Source: Bacteroidales bacterium (lineage in GTDB: Bacteria; Bacteroidota; Bacteroidia; Bacteroidales; Muribaculaceae). Taken from it: 64,000 nucleotides of DNA. The stretch is taken from assembly GCA_015061055.1 (NCBI GenBank), contig SUXH01000003.1:1-64000 (forward strand). The letters are read 5' to 3'. This document shows positions 43,402 through 53,022 of the stretch, piece by piece (positions within the stretch are counted from its first letter, which is position 1; each line of letters opens with the position of its first letter). The position numbers were made by a program, and so were the translations under genes. The notes beneath the pieces were generated by a model. The model was not told where the DNA came from, did not search any database, and saw only the letters and a program-made list of their open reading frames with translations.

Positions 43402-45585
43402 TTACTTCAGATGGTTATCAAAGAATTTTAGTACTTTCTTATATAGAGGCAAACGTACTCCACAACCATTGATTGAATGGTTCATATTTGGATATACCAT
43501 CATATCACATAATTTTCCTCGAGCTGTTAATGCAGAAACATATTCAAGAGAATTTGCCGGATGTACATTATCGTCGGCTGTTCCATACATAATCAACAAT
43601 TCACCTTTTTGCAATGCAACTTTATTGATTGGTGCGCTATTTTTGTATCCTTCATCATTTTCTTGTGGTGTACGCATATATCGTTCAGCATAGATAGTGT
43701 CGTAAAAACGCCAATCGGTAACCGGTGCAATTGACACTCCGGCAGCATACTTGCTTTTAGATTGAGACATAGCCATCAGTACTTCATATCCACCATAACT
43801 CCACCCCCAAATACCGATTTTGTTAGCATCAACGTATGGTTGTGATGCCATATACTCAGCTGCCGTAAGTTGGTCGATACTTTCATAATGTCCTAGATTC
43901 ATATATACAAGTGATTCAAATGCTTTACCACGACCACCGGTTCCACGCCCGTCAACGCAAGCAATAATGTAACCTTGTGTAGCAAAATAGTTTTCCCAAT
44001 CAAGAGTCCATTTGTTTAATACTTGTTGAGATCCCGGTCCACTATACTGTGACATTATCACAGGATATTTTTTATCTGGATTGAAATCAGATGGCTTGAT
44101 AATGTATCCATTAAGTTTATAACCTTCGCTTTCCATTGTAAAGAATTCCTTTTTAGGGATACCAGCACCAAATTTAGATGCATAATCATCATTCATTTCA
44201 ATATCACGCACTTTCTTGCTTTTTGCAGCACTTGTTAACCATAGTGTATATTGGTTTGGTGTTTTAGAATCGCTGAAATTTTGTACATAATAGTTGAAAT
44301 TACTATTAAATGCTGCTGAATAAGTGCCGTCAGTTGAATTTAGTTCAGTAATAATTCCTTTAGCATCAATTTTAGCAATTGAGCGATTAAGTGCACCACG
44401 TTGTGTGGTCTGTATATAATAACATTTTTTTACGGCATCATATCCGTAATAGTCGGTAACATTCCATTCTCCATTTGTGAGTTGTTTGATAAGCGAACCG
44501 CTATTAGAATAGAGATATAAGTGTGTGTAACCGCTCTTGTCGCTAAGGATAGTGAACGTGTTTTCCATATATGTGGCTTTTTTAGCCAAATCAATGTTAA
44601 TCCAACTATCGGATGTTTCGCTATATATAAGTTTAGAAACTGTTGATCGAGGATTTATTGCATATATTTTTAAATCATTTTGATTTCGGTTAAGCGTATA
44701 TACCATAAGACGGTCGCTACTTTTTGCATAGCGAATGTTTGGGATATAACCATCGTTGTCAAGAGGTACTTTCAAATCTTGAGTTTTGCGAGTTTCTACA
44801 TCATAACTCAACACTTTTACTGATGAATTTTTCTCTCCGGCTACAGGATATTTGTACTCAAAAATACTAGGATAAAGGTAATTGCATTCAATAGGATTAC
44901 AATAACCTTTGTAAAATGCCATTTTGTACATTGGCACATCGCTTTCATCCCACTGAATGAATGATAATGTGAGGTTGTCGGGAGACCAAGCGAATGAATT
45001 CAGCAATCCGAACTCTTCTTGATATACCCAATCAGGTACAGCATTGATGATTTTGTTTTTCTCTCCATTTTTTGTAACTGCTACTGTTGAGCCATAATCA
45101 ACTTTATAGATATATACGTTGTTGTCCTTTACATAAGCCACTTGGCGTGCATCTGGTGACATTGTTGCTATTTCTTCTCCTCCTTCTTCAGATATTTTCA
45201 ATAGCTTATTGTGTCGTAATTCATATAGATAATAATCGGCCTTAAATGAATAACGATAAATAGATTGTGCACTAGTATATAGAAGAATCTTGCTTTCATC
45301 ATCACTCATCTTAAATCCGTCCCATTCATTTACATTACAATTTCTCGCTGTTGAAGAATCAAAAATTGTACTTACCACATCACCTGTAGCATAACTTATT
45401 TTTTGGATTGCAGATTTATCGCTATTAAATTGATAAAAATGTTTACCATCGATAGAAGAAACCATTTGTCCAATACCTTGAGGGTGATTATAGATGACAG
45501 CATCTGATAACTCAAATGCATTAGCTTGGAAAGAAATAGTTGCAAATAATACGATAATTGTTGTAACAAAATTATTTAGTTTCAT
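43402..45585 (-). CDS. DPP-IV-type S9 family prolyl oligopeptidase
   Basis: A 727-residue periplasmic or surface peptidase with a signal peptide (1-23, ending QANA) and an N-terminal beta-propeller domain (about 40-460) that includes repeated blades with VYQEEF (Glu motif near substrate amine) and DESDVPMYK. The C-terminal alpha/beta hydrolase domain has nucleophile Ser in GWSYGGYE, Asp in TADDNVHP and His in MNHSING. It removes N-terminal X-Pro dipeptides. The -7 box TAATTTTG (45618-45625, minus strand) precedes it; miaA follows 6 nt downstream. Confidence 0.93.
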   Translation of the reverse strand: MKLNNFVTTIIVLFATISFQANAFELSDAVIYNHPQGIGQMVSSIDGKHFYQFNSDKSAIQKISYATGDVVSTIFDSSTARNCNVNEWDGFKMSDDESKILLYTSAQSIYRYSFKADYYLYELRHNKLLKISEEGGEEIATMSPDARQVAYVKDNNVYIYKVDYGSTVAVTKNGEKNKIINAVPDWVYQEEFGLLNSFAWSPDNLTLSFIQWDESDVPMYKMAFYKGYCNPIECNYLYPSIFEYKYPVAGEKNSSVKVLSYDVETRKTQDLKVPLDNDGYIPNIRYAKSSDRLMVYTLNRNQNDLKIYAINPRSTVSKLIYSETSDSWINIDLAKKATYMENTFTILSDKSGYTHLYLYSNSGSLIKQLTNGEWNVTDYYGYDAVKKCYYIQTTQRGALNRSIAKIDAKGIITELNSTDGTYSAAFNSNFNYYVQNFSDSKTPNQYTLWLTSAAKSKKVRDIEMNDDYASKFGAGIPKKEFFTMESEGYKLNGYIIKPSDFNPDKKYPVIMSQYSGPGSQQVLNKWTLDWENYFATQGYIIACVDGRGTGGRGKAFESLVYMNLGHYESIDQLTAAEYMASQPYVDANKIGIWGWSYGGYEVLMAMSQSKSKYAAGVSIAPVTDWRFYDTIYAERYMRTPQENDEGYKNSAPINKVALQKGELLIMYGTADDNVHPANSLEYVSALTARGKLCDMMVYPNMNHSINGCGVRLPLYKKVLKFFDNHLK

Positions 45586-45617
45586 AATGTCTTTAAAATT
45601 TCAGATTAATGTATTTG

Positions 45618-45625
45618 CAAAATTA
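45618..45625 (-). promoter_or_regulatory. -7 promoter box for the DPP-IV-like gene
   Basis: TAATTTTG on the minus strand, 32 nt before the start codon. Confidence 0.5.
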
Positions 45626-45649
45626 CATAAACTTTTCGGTGAAAATGTC

Positions 45650-45657
45650 TATTTTTG
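45650..45657 (+). promoter_or_regulatory. -7 promoter box for the HAD phosphatase gene
   Basis: TATTTTTG on the plus strand, 27 nt before the ATG at 45685. It is divergent with the DPP-IV promoter, the two boxes lying 24 bp apart. Confidence 0.5.
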
Positions 45658-45684
45658 CAAAATAATAGATTCTAACATAAAATT

Positions 45685-46323
45685 ATGACTAAAGACATTG
45701 GTGTTTTGTTTGATTTAGATGGTGTGCTTCTTGATACGGAAGGAATATATACTGATTTTTGGCAAGATATAGATGACAAGTACCCTACCGGCGTACCTGG
45801 ATTTGCTCACATCATTAAAGGGTCTAATCTAACAACTATTCTTGACACTTACTATCCTAATAAGGAACTACAAAAAATAATAATTGGCATTCTTGATGAG
45901 TTTGAGGAAGATATGAAATATCGCCCATTCGCTGATGCAATGGAATTTGTAAAAGAGCTTAAAGACTGTGGTATTCCTACTTGTATTGTCACAAGTAGCA
46001 GTATGTTGAAAATGAATAATGCTTTTGCTCAACTTCCCGGATTTAGAGAGATGTTTGATGGTCTAATCACCGGTGATATGGTAAAGAACTGTAAGCCTGA
46101 TCCGGAAGGATATCTTATGGCAGCTGAAATGCTTAATGTTAAGCCTGAAAAATGTTATGTGTTTGAGGATTCATTGCAAGGTATACAGGCGGGATTAAAT
46201 GCAGGGTGCAAGGTAGTGGCTTTAACGACAACGGTTCAGCGTAGAAGTATTGAGAAGCTAAAAGCCAACAAAATTATAGATAATTTCGTTGGCTTTGGTA
46301 TTGATGAAATGCTTGCTGTATAG
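45685..46323 (+). CDS. HAD-superfamily sugar phosphatase/phosphomutase-like hydrolase
   Basis: A 212-residue haloacid-dehalogenase hydrolase (subfamily IA). Motif I DLDGVLLDTE carries the nucleophile Asp, motif II is the Ser/Thr in VTSSSML, motif III Lys is in KNCKPDPEGY, and motif IV is VFEDSLQGIQAG. The helical cap lies between residues about 15 and 85. The beta-phosphoglucomutase-like family covers many small phosphate substrates, so the substrate is undetermined. The nadC gene ends 2 nt beyond its stop on the opposite strand. Confidence 0.85.
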   Translation: MTKDIGVLFDLDGVLLDTEGIYTDFWQDIDDKYPTGVPGFAHIIKGSNLTTILDTYYPNKELQKIIIGILDEFEEDMKYRPFADAMEFVKELKDCGIPTCIVTSSSMLKMNNAFAQLPGFREMFDGLITGDMVKNCKPDPEGYLMAAEMLNVKPEKCYVFEDSLQGIQAGLNAGCKVVALTTTVQRRSIEKLKANKIIDNFVGFGIDEMLAV

Positions 46324-46325
46324 GA

Positions 46326-47177
46326 TTAACAAGCTTTGAAACTCATATCGAGTCCTTTAGTTGAATGTGTGAGTGCTCCAACTGAAATGTAGTCGACACC
46401 ACATTCTCCATATTGACGGAGTGTGTCGAATGTGATTCCACCTGATGATTCTGTTTCGAATTGTCCATCAATCAATTTCACTGCTTCGCGTGTAAGCTCG
46501 GGTGTAAAATTGTCAAGCATAATACGATCGACCTGCCCTACTTCAAGCACTTGTTGAAGTTCGCTTAAATTACGTACCTCAATTTCAATTTTCATTCCTT
46601 CTTTGCCATTTTGCTTGATGTAGTCGTTGGCTTTTAAGATTGCATTCTTAATACCACCGGAAAAATCAACATGATTATCTTTTAATAATATCATGTCAAA
46701 TAAACCTATGCGGTGGTTTACACCCCCACCAATCTTAACCGCTTGTTTTTCCAATACACGCATTCCCGGAGTGGTCTTACGAGTATCAAGGACTTTGGTT
46801 TTTAAGCCTTTGAGCTCTTCCATATATTTAGCAGTAACAGTAGCCACCCCACTCATACGTTGCATAATATTTAGCATTAAACGTTCTGTTTGAAGTAATG
46901 ATTGAATTTTGCCTTCGGTAACAAAAGCAATGTCGCCCGGTTTTACTCGTTCTCCGTCTTTTATAAAAACAGTAGTTTTTAATTCAGGGTCAAACTTTTC
47001 AAATACTTTCAATGCAATTTCTACACCTGCCAAGATGCCCTCTTCTTTAATAATAAGCTGTGATTTTCCAATTTCATCTGCCGGTATACAGCATAATGTA
47101 GTGTGGTCACCATCGCCTATGTCTTCAGTAAAAGAAAGCTCTAATAGCTCATCAATAAGTTCGTCGTAAGATTTCAT
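46326..47177 (-). CDS. nadC: Nicotinate-nucleotide pyrophosphorylase (carboxylating)
   Basis: A 283-residue quinolinate phosphoribosyltransferase that forms nicotinate mononucleotide in NAD synthesis. Motifs are EDIGDGDHTT near the start, the substrate-binding RMSGVATVTAKYM and DTRKTTPGMRVLEKQAV segments, then VNHRIGLFDMILLKDNHVDF and the ending ESSGGITFDTLRQYGECGVDYISVG. The neighbours are unrelated: a convergent HAD gene and a divergent rlmH. nadA and nadB are not in the window. Confidence 0.96.
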   Translation of the reverse strand: MKSYDELIDELLELSFTEDIGDGDHTTLCCIPADEIGKSQLIIKEEGILAGVEIALKVFEKFDPELKTTVFIKDGERVKPGDIAFVTEGKIQSLLQTERLMLNIMQRMSGVATVTAKYMEELKGLKTKVLDTRKTTPGMRVLEKQAVKIGGGVNHRIGLFDMILLKDNHVDFSGGIKNAILKANDYIKQNGKEGMKIEIEVRNLSELQQVLEVGQVDRIMLDNFTPELTREAVKLIDGQFETESSGGITFDTLRQYGECGVDYISVGALTHSTKGLDMSFKAC

Positions 47178-47250
47178 AATATTTTTGTTTTTACAAACAC
47201 ATATATTTTATATATGAAAGAGAGTGTTTGTGCTTTTATTAAATTAACTT

Positions 47251-47258
47251 TATCTTTG
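47251..47258 (+). promoter_or_regulatory. -7 promoter box for rlmH
   Basis: TATCTTTG on the plus strand, 49 nt before the ATG at 47308. Confidence 0.55.
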
Positions 47259-47307
47259 TAATTGCAAATTTAGTAATTAAAGAAATAAGAACAAAATAAA
47301 TATATTT

Positions 47308-47781
47308 ATGAAAATATCGTTAATCGTGATAGGTAAAACTAATAGTAAGTTCTTAATAGATGGTATTAATGAGTATACAAAACGATTGTCTTATTATTTA
47401 CCATTTTCTATTGAATATTTACCTGATGTGAAGAATAATAGGAAATTAACGGTAGAACAGCAAATGGTAATTGAAGGAAATAATATCCTTAATGCAATCG
47501 AAAAGTCGGATTATGTGGTGTTGCTTGATGAACATGGAAAAGAATTCACTTCAATGGAGTTTTCAAAATATATTGAAAAGAAAATGTCGTCAGTTCCTAA
47601 AAGGCTTGTTTTTGTCGTAGGAGGTCCATATGGATTTACCCAGGAAGTAAAAGATCGTGCCAATGAAAAAATATCGATGTCAAAAATGACTTTTTCGCAT
47701 GAGATGATACGTCTTATTTTCACCGAACAACTATATCGGGCTATGACAATACTAAATAATGAACCTTATCATCACGAATGA
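47308..47781 (+). CDS. rlmH: 23S rRNA pseudouridine(1915) N3-methyltransferase RlmH
   Basis: A 157-residue SPOUT methyltransferase with typical length. Motifs are LLDEHGKEFTSMEFSKYI, the SAM-binding FVVGGPYGF and MTFSHEMIRLIFTEQLYRA, ending in the YHHE tail of the family. It acts on pseudouridine 1915 of the large-subunit rRNA after ribosome assembly. The gene abuts the convergent hemW gene (0-bp gap). Confidence 0.96.
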   Translation: MKISLIVIGKTNSKFLIDGINEYTKRLSYYLPFSIEYLPDVKNNRKLTVEQQMVIEGNNILNAIEKSDYVVLLDEHGKEFTSMEFSKYIEKKMSSVPKRLVFVVGGPYGFTQEVKDRANEKISMSKMTFSHEMIRLIFTEQLYRAMTILNNEPYHHE

Positions 47782-48915
47782 TTAAGGTAAATACATCAAA
47801 TTTCGAATAATATAATCTGAGAGCATTATACCCTGCTCTGTAAGAGTTATTCTGTTGTTGACTTCTTGTAGTTGTCCACACACAATAAACTTACGACTAT
47901 ATTTAATAAGGTGATTCGTCAATGTATCGCCAAATAGTTCTTTAATTGTATTAAGATTGATTCCCCACATAGTGCGTAGGTTTATCATTATATATTCATT
48001 ATATCGCTCGTAAATTGTTTCGTGTTCTTCGTCGTAAGCAACTTTATGTAATTCGGTTATTTTTTTGATATATTCGCTTATTGATGTTGGATTGTAACGT
48101 CGGGTTGTTCCATCAAAACTATGTGCGGATGCCCCGAGACCGAGATATGGTGTGAGATTCCAATAATTAGAGTTATGTTTTGAATAATGCTTGGGCTTGG
48201 CATAATTTGAGATTTCATAATGTTCATAACCTGCAGCACTGAGTTCTTTAATGAGTGTCTCGTACATTAAGATACAATCATCTTCGCTACACTCAGTGAT
48301 TTTTCCCAGTTTTCTCATATTATATATGGGTGTCCCCTCTTCATAACTTAAGTTATAACAAGATATATGTGGTACATCCATTTCAATAGCACGTTTAATT
48401 GAATATTTCCATGAATCAATTGTTTGTAATGGCAATCCATATATTAAATCAATACTGATGTTTGTAATGCCGGCTTGTTTGATGGTCGCGACTGCTTGTT
48501 GTGCTTGTGTGGAATTATGTCTACGATTGATAAAACGTAATTCTTTGTCTACAAAACTTTGTATTCCCATACTCACACGATTGATACCTAAAGAAATACA
48601 TTTTTTAATATAATCATAAGTTACATCGTCGGGGTTTACTTCAATGGTGAATTCTTCTATCTTACTGAAATCAAGGTTTGAATTCAAAAAAGTAACTAAT
48701 TTATCTATTTGTGTTGGGGTGAGTTGTGATGGAGTTCCCCCACCTATATATATAGTAGTTATGTTATTATTATCAATTTCATGGATTCGAATCTTGAACT
48801 CTTCTATAAGAGCATCGATATATTTATCTACCAAATTATTATTGGTTGATGAATAAAAATCGCAATATATGCATCGTTTCTTGCAAAAAGGTATGTGGAT
48901 GTATATTCCTGCCAT
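47782..48915 (-). CDS. hemW: Radical SAM heme chaperone HemW
   Basis: A 377-residue radical SAM protein. The cluster motif CxxxCxxC is in PFCKKRCIYCDFY, the GGGTPS motif is about 30 residues later, and NRVSMGIQSF follows. The HemN-like C-terminal domain has GYEHYEISNYAKP and YLGLGASAHSF. HemW lacks coproporphyrinogen oxidase activity and is involved in heme handling. The start is taken as ATG 48915: the TTG at 48924 falls inside the -7 box (48922-48929), so the transcript is close to leaderless. Confidence 0.92.
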   Translation of the reverse strand: MAGIYIHIPFCKKRCIYCDFYSSTNNNLVDKYIDALIEEFKIRIHEIDNNNITTIYIGGGTPSQLTPTQIDKLVTFLNSNLDFSKIEEFTIEVNPDDVTYDYIKKCISLGINRVSMGIQSFVDKELRFINRRHNSTQAQQAVATIKQAGITNISIDLIYGLPLQTIDSWKYSIKRAIEMDVPHISCYNLSYEEGTPIYNMRKLGKITECSEDDCILMYETLIKELSAAGYEHYEISNYAKPKHYSKHNSNYWNLTPYLGLGASAHSFDGTTRRYNPTSISEYIKKITELHKVAYDEEHETIYERYNEYIMINLRTMWGINLNTIKELFGDTLTNHLIKYSRKFIVCGQLQEVNNRITLTEQGIMLSDYIIRNLMYLP

Positions 48916-48921
48916 AATTGA

Positions 48922-48929
48922 CAAAAGTA
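48922..48929 (-). promoter_or_regulatory. -7 promoter box for hemW
   Basis: TACTTTTG on the minus strand, 6 nt before the ATG at 48915, implying a near-leaderless mRNA. It rules out the TTG at 48924 as the start. Confidence 0.5.
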
Positions 48930-49078
48930 ACTATAATGTAATATATGTGCAAACAAATAGCTCAATTGTAAAAGATGTTTTATAACATATTGCTAAAATG
49001 CTGCTATGTCGGAAAAAAATTGTAATTTGCGTCCGCTTACAAAATAACTATATTAGAAACTAAAAAATCGCTAATATT

Positions 49079-51235
49079 ATGAAAGTTTATCAAACTAATG
49101 AAATTAAGAACATCTCTTTGCTAGGAAGCAAAGGCTCAGGTAAAACCACACTTGCTGAAGCTATGCTTTACGAGTGTGGAGTTATAAAACGTAGAGGTAC
49201 AGTAGAGTCTAAAACTACTACTTGTGACTATTTCCCAGTTGAAAAAGAATATGGTTATTCTGTGTTTTCAACTGTATTTTATGCTGAATTCTTGAATAAG
49301 AAATTAAATGTAATTGATTGTCCGGGAAGTGATGACTTTGTTGGTAATGCTGTAACTGCATTGAATGTTACTGATACAGGAGTTATTCTAATCGACGGAC
49401 AGTATGGTGTTGAAGTTGGAACTCAAAATATTTTCCGTACTTGTGAACAGTTGAAAAAACCTATTATTTTTGCTGTTAACCAACTTGATGGCGAAAAAGC
49501 GGATTTCGATAACTCTCTATTGCAATTAAGAGAGCATTATGGAAATAAAGTAGTTCCTATCCAATTCCCTATCAATTGTGGTCCTTCATTCAACTCTATG
49601 ATTGACGTGTTGTTGATGAAGCAATATACTTGGGGACCTGAAGGTGGAGTACCAACTATCACCGAAATCCCGGAAGAATATAAAGAAAAGGCTCTTGAAA
49701 TGCATCAACAACTTGTTGAAGCTGCAGCAGAAAATGATGAAGGCTTGATGGATAAATTCTTTGTTCAAGGAGCTTTGACTGAAGATGAATTACGTCTTGG
49801 TATTCGTAAAGGTCTTGTAGATCGTAGTATTTTCCCCGTTTTCTGTGTGAGTGCATTGAAGGATATGGGTGTTCGTCGTATGATGGAATTCTTGGGTAAT
49901 GTGGTTCCATTCGTTGATGATATGCCAGCTCCTGTAAATACAGAATTAGAAGAAGTTGTGGCCGATTCAAATGGTCCATTGAGTTTGTTTGTGTTTAAGA
50001 CTACTGTTGAGCCTCATATTGGTGAAGTTACATATTTCAAAGTAATGTCGGGTACATTAAAAGCTGGTGCTGATGTAACTAATATGAATCGTGATAGCAA
50101 GGAGCGCCTTGCACAAATATATTGTGTATGTGGTCAAGTTAAAACTGCAGTAGATGAATTGAAAGCGGGTGATATAGGTGCAACAGTGAAGATGAAAGAT
50201 GTGCGTACCGGTTGTACTTTGAATGGCGCCGGATGTGAATATAAGTTTGATTTCATTAAATATCCTGCTCCGAAATATCAACGTGCTATTAAACCGGTAA
50301 ATGAAAGTGATGCTGAAAAATTGAGTGCTATTTTAACTCGTATGCACGAGGAAGATCCAACTTGGATTGTGGAGCAATCAAAAGAATTAAAACAAACAAT
50401 TGTTTCTGGACAAGGTGAATTCCATTTGAGAACATTGAAATGGAGAATTGAGAATAATGAAAAATTAGCGATTAACTTTATAGAACCAAAGATTCCATAT
50501 CGCGAAACAATTACAAAGGCTGCTCGTGCAGACTATCGTCATAAGAAACAATCTGGTGGTGCAGGTCAATTCGGTGAGGTACACTTAATCATTGAGCCAT
50601 ACGAGGAAGGTATGCCTAAGCCAGACACATATAAATTTGGCGGACAAGAATACAAGATGAACGTTAAAGATACTCAAGAAATTCCTCTTGAATGGGGCGG
50701 AAAACTTGTAGTGTGCAACTGTATCGTAGGTGGTGCAATTGATGCTCGCTTTATTCCTGCTATTATTAAGGGCTTGATGGACCGTATTGAACAAGGACCA
50801 TTGACAGGTTCATATGCTCGTGATGTACGTGTATGTATTTACGATGGTAAGATGCACCCGGTGGATTCTAATGAAATTTCATTCCGTCTTGCAGGTCGTA
50901 ATGCATTTAGTGAGGCATTTAAGAATGCAAATCCAAAGATTCTTGAACCTGTATATGATGTTGAGGTGCTTGTTCCAAGTGATAAGATGGGTGATGTAAT
51001 GAGTGATTTACAAAGTCGTCGCGCATTAATTATGGGTATGGAAAGTGATAAGGGTCTTGAAAAGATTTCAGCTAAAGTACCTTTGAAGGAAATGGCAAGT
51101 TATTCAACGTCATTGAGCTCAATTACTGGAGGACGCTCATCGTTTACCATGAAGTTCGCTTCATATGAATTAGTGCCAGGTGATGTTCAAGATAAGTTGT
51201 TGAAAGCATACGAAGCAGAAAATTCAGAAGATTAA
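49079..51235 (+). CDS. EF-G2-type translation factor paralogue
   Basis: A 718-residue EF-G paralogue with the full five-domain layout. The P-loop GSKGSGKT (16-23) is present, but the G3 motif reads DCPGSDDF (80-87) with Ser84 where EF-G has the catalytic His, and G4 reads NQLD (134-137) instead of NKxD. The switch I RGITI is replaced. Later domains are conserved (SGQGEFHLRTLKWR, YRHKKQSGGAGQFGEV, RRALIMGM). These deviations match the EF-G2 reported in Bacteroides thetaiotaomicron, a non-hydrolysing factor needed for gut colonisation. It probably supports translocation under carbon limitation; that function is transferred, not proven here. A hairpin follows at 51256-51284. Confidence 0.88.
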   Translation: MKVYQTNEIKNISLLGSKGSGKTTLAEAMLYECGVIKRRGTVESKTTTCDYFPVEKEYGYSVFSTVFYAEFLNKKLNVIDCPGSDDFVGNAVTALNVTDTGVILIDGQYGVEVGTQNIFRTCEQLKKPIIFAVNQLDGEKADFDNSLLQLREHYGNKVVPIQFPINCGPSFNSMIDVLLMKQYTWGPEGGVPTITEIPEEYKEKALEMHQQLVEAAAENDEGLMDKFFVQGALTEDELRLGIRKGLVDRSIFPVFCVSALKDMGVRRMMEFLGNVVPFVDDMPAPVNTELEEVVADSNGPLSLFVFKTTVEPHIGEVTYFKVMSGTLKAGADVTNMNRDSKERLAQIYCVCGQVKTAVDELKAGDIGATVKMKDVRTGCTLNGAGCEYKFDFIKYPAPKYQRAIKPVNESDAEKLSAILTRMHEEDPTWIVEQSKELKQTIVSGQGEFHLRTLKWRIENNEKLAINFIEPKIPYRETITKAARADYRHKKQSGGAGQFGEVHLIIEPYEEGMPKPDTYKFGGQEYKMNVKDTQEIPLEWGGKLVVCNCIVGGAIDARFIPAIIKGLMDRIEQGPLTGSYARDVRVCIYDGKMHPVDSNEISFRLAGRNAFSEAFKNANPKILEPVYDVEVLVPSDKMGDVMSDLQSRRALIMGMESDKGLEKISAKVPLKEMASYSTSLSSITGGRSSFTMKFASYELVPGDVQDKLLKAYEAENSED

Positions 51236-51255
51236 TTACTGACAAATAATAATTG

Positions 51256-51284
51256 GAGGAGGCAATCAGAGAGGTTGTCTCCTC
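51256..51284 (+). terminator. Terminator of the EF-G2-type gene
   Basis: A 10-bp stem (51256-51265 with 51275-51284, one wobble) and a 9-nt loop, then an AT-rich tract with short T runs, 20 nt after the stop codon. Confidence 0.55.
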
Positions 51285-51369
51285 TAATATTTTAAATAAG
51301 TTATATATAAAAATATCGAAAAATTCAGTGAAATATTTAAAAATGCTTGTTTTTTTTGCATTTATTTGT

Positions 51370-51377
51370 TAATTTTG
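51370..51377 (+). promoter_or_regulatory. -7 promoter box for the rprXY-like operon
   Basis: TAATTTTG followed by GC at the junction; the start codon of the kinase is 127 nt downstream, giving an unusually long leader of about 120 nt for this genome. Confidence 0.5.
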
Positions 51378-51504
51378 CGTTGTATTGTTAAAAAGATGAT
51401 TTCAAATATTTAAATTTATAGGAACATTTATTTATATAGATTGTTAATCTTTAAAAATAATACTTATTGTAAAAGTTTAATAGCGTAGAAGTTTTAAAAA
51501 AGTT

Positions 51505-53016
51505 ATGAAAAAATCAACAATTTGGCTTTTGACCATAATAATGGCATTTTCGTTTCTTGGACTTCTCTTTGTACAGATAATGTATATGGAGAATATCATT
51601 AAGATGCGAAATGAACAATTCTCTGAAATAGTGAAGAGAAGTATTTATGGTGTCACACTTACGCTTGAAATGGATGAAACAAAGTATTTTCTTGAACAAG
51701 ATTTAAACAATATTGAAGCGTCAGTATTAGGAAATAGAAAGTCAACTAAAGAATTTGAATATTCGGTGGTGTCGCCAGATGGTACGTTAAATTATAAGAT
51801 ACAAGGAAATTGGGAATCGGTAAAGGTAGAACCAAGAAATGAAAGTAATTTAACGGACTTGAGTGATAGATATAAAAATATGCAGGAAACGCTTAAAGGT
51901 CAATATTTATATCAAAAAGGGTTGTTAAATGAGGTAATTTTAAATATCCTTAGTAAATCGAGCGATCGTCCTATTTATGAGCGAGCTGATTCCTCGTTGG
52001 TAAACGAATATTTAAAGGATGAATTTGAAAATAATGGCATTAACCTGGCTTATGAGTTTGCTGTGGTAGATAGGAATGGTCATAGTTTTTATAAAACAAA
52101 AGGATATAATCAAGAAACAGCTCAAGATGTTTACAGTCAAGTTTTATTTCCAAATGATCCCGTAAATAAAATGGTATATTTGAAATTATATTTTCCTAAA
52201 AAAAGTGATTATATATTTTCATCGATTCGTTTTATGATTCCATCGTTTGCGTTTACATTTATCTTGTTGGTTGTGTTTTTGTTTACAATCATAGTGGCAT
52301 TCAGGCAGAAAAAATTGTCGGAAATGAAGAATGATTTTATTAACAATATGACTCATGAATTTAAAACGCCTATATCAACTATATCGTTAGCTGCGCAAAT
52401 GTTGAATGATGATTCAGTGAGAAAGAGCCCGAGTATGTTGCAACATATATGTGGCGTTATAAATGATGAAACAAAAAGATTGCGGTTCCAAGTGGAAAAA
52501 GTGCTCCAAATGTCATTGCTTGATAAGCAGAATGCAACGTTGAGATTGCAAGAGGTAGATGCTCATATAGTAATTTCAAATGTAATACATACACATAAAA
52601 TAAAGATTGAGAAATATGGAGGTGTAATAACATCGGAATTAAATGCAGAAGATTCGATTGTAAATGTTGATGAAATGCACTTTACAAATGTTATTTTCAA
52701 TCTGCTTGATAATGCATTAAAATATCGTAAAGAAGATATTCCTCTCAAACTATGTATATCTACAAGAAATGTTGGTGTAGATAAAATAGAAATAGTGATT
52801 TCAGATAATGGTATTGGAATTAAAAAAGAGGATATAAAAAAGATTTTTGAGAAATTCTATAGAGTCTCAACCGGAAACAGACATGATGTAAAAGGGTTTG
52901 GACTTGGATTAGCTTATGTACACAAACTTATAACCCAATTTAAAGGTTCAATACACGTAGAAAGTGAATTGAATGTGGGCTCAAAATTTGTAATATTATT
53001 ACCACTAATAAAATAG
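51505..53016 (+). CDS. rprX: Sensor histidine kinase (RprX-like)
   Basis: A 503-residue membrane sensor. Transmembrane helices lie at about residues 8-30 and 250-270, with a periplasmic domain of about 220 residues between. The cytoplasmic part has the H-box with phosphorylated His in FINNMTHEFKTPIST, the N-box NVIFNLLDNALKY, and the G boxes ISDNGIGI and GFGLGLAYV. It pairs with the OmpR-type regulator 6 nt downstream and resembles the RprX/RprY pair of Bacteroides fragilis; the stimulus is not known from sequence. Confidence 0.88.
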   Translation: MKKSTIWLLTIIMAFSFLGLLFVQIMYMENIIKMRNEQFSEIVKRSIYGVTLTLEMDETKYFLEQDLNNIEASVLGNRKSTKEFEYSVVSPDGTLNYKIQGNWESVKVEPRNESNLTDLSDRYKNMQETLKGQYLYQKGLLNEVILNILSKSSDRPIYERADSSLVNEYLKDEFENNGINLAYEFAVVDRNGHSFYKTKGYNQETAQDVYSQVLFPNDPVNKMVYLKLYFPKKSDYIFSSIRFMIPSFAFTFILLVVFLFTIIVAFRQKKLSEMKNDFINNMTHEFKTPISTISLAAQMLNDDSVRKSPSMLQHICGVINDETKRLRFQVEKVLQMSLLDKQNATLRLQEVDAHIVISNVIHTHKIKIEKYGGVITSELNAEDSIVNVDEMHFTNVIFNLLDNALKYRKEDIPLKLCISTRNVGVDKIEIVISDNGIGIKKEDIKKIFEKFYRVSTGNRHDVKGFGLGLAYVHKLITQFKGSIHVESELNVGSKFVILLPLIK

Positions 53017-53022
53017 AAAATT

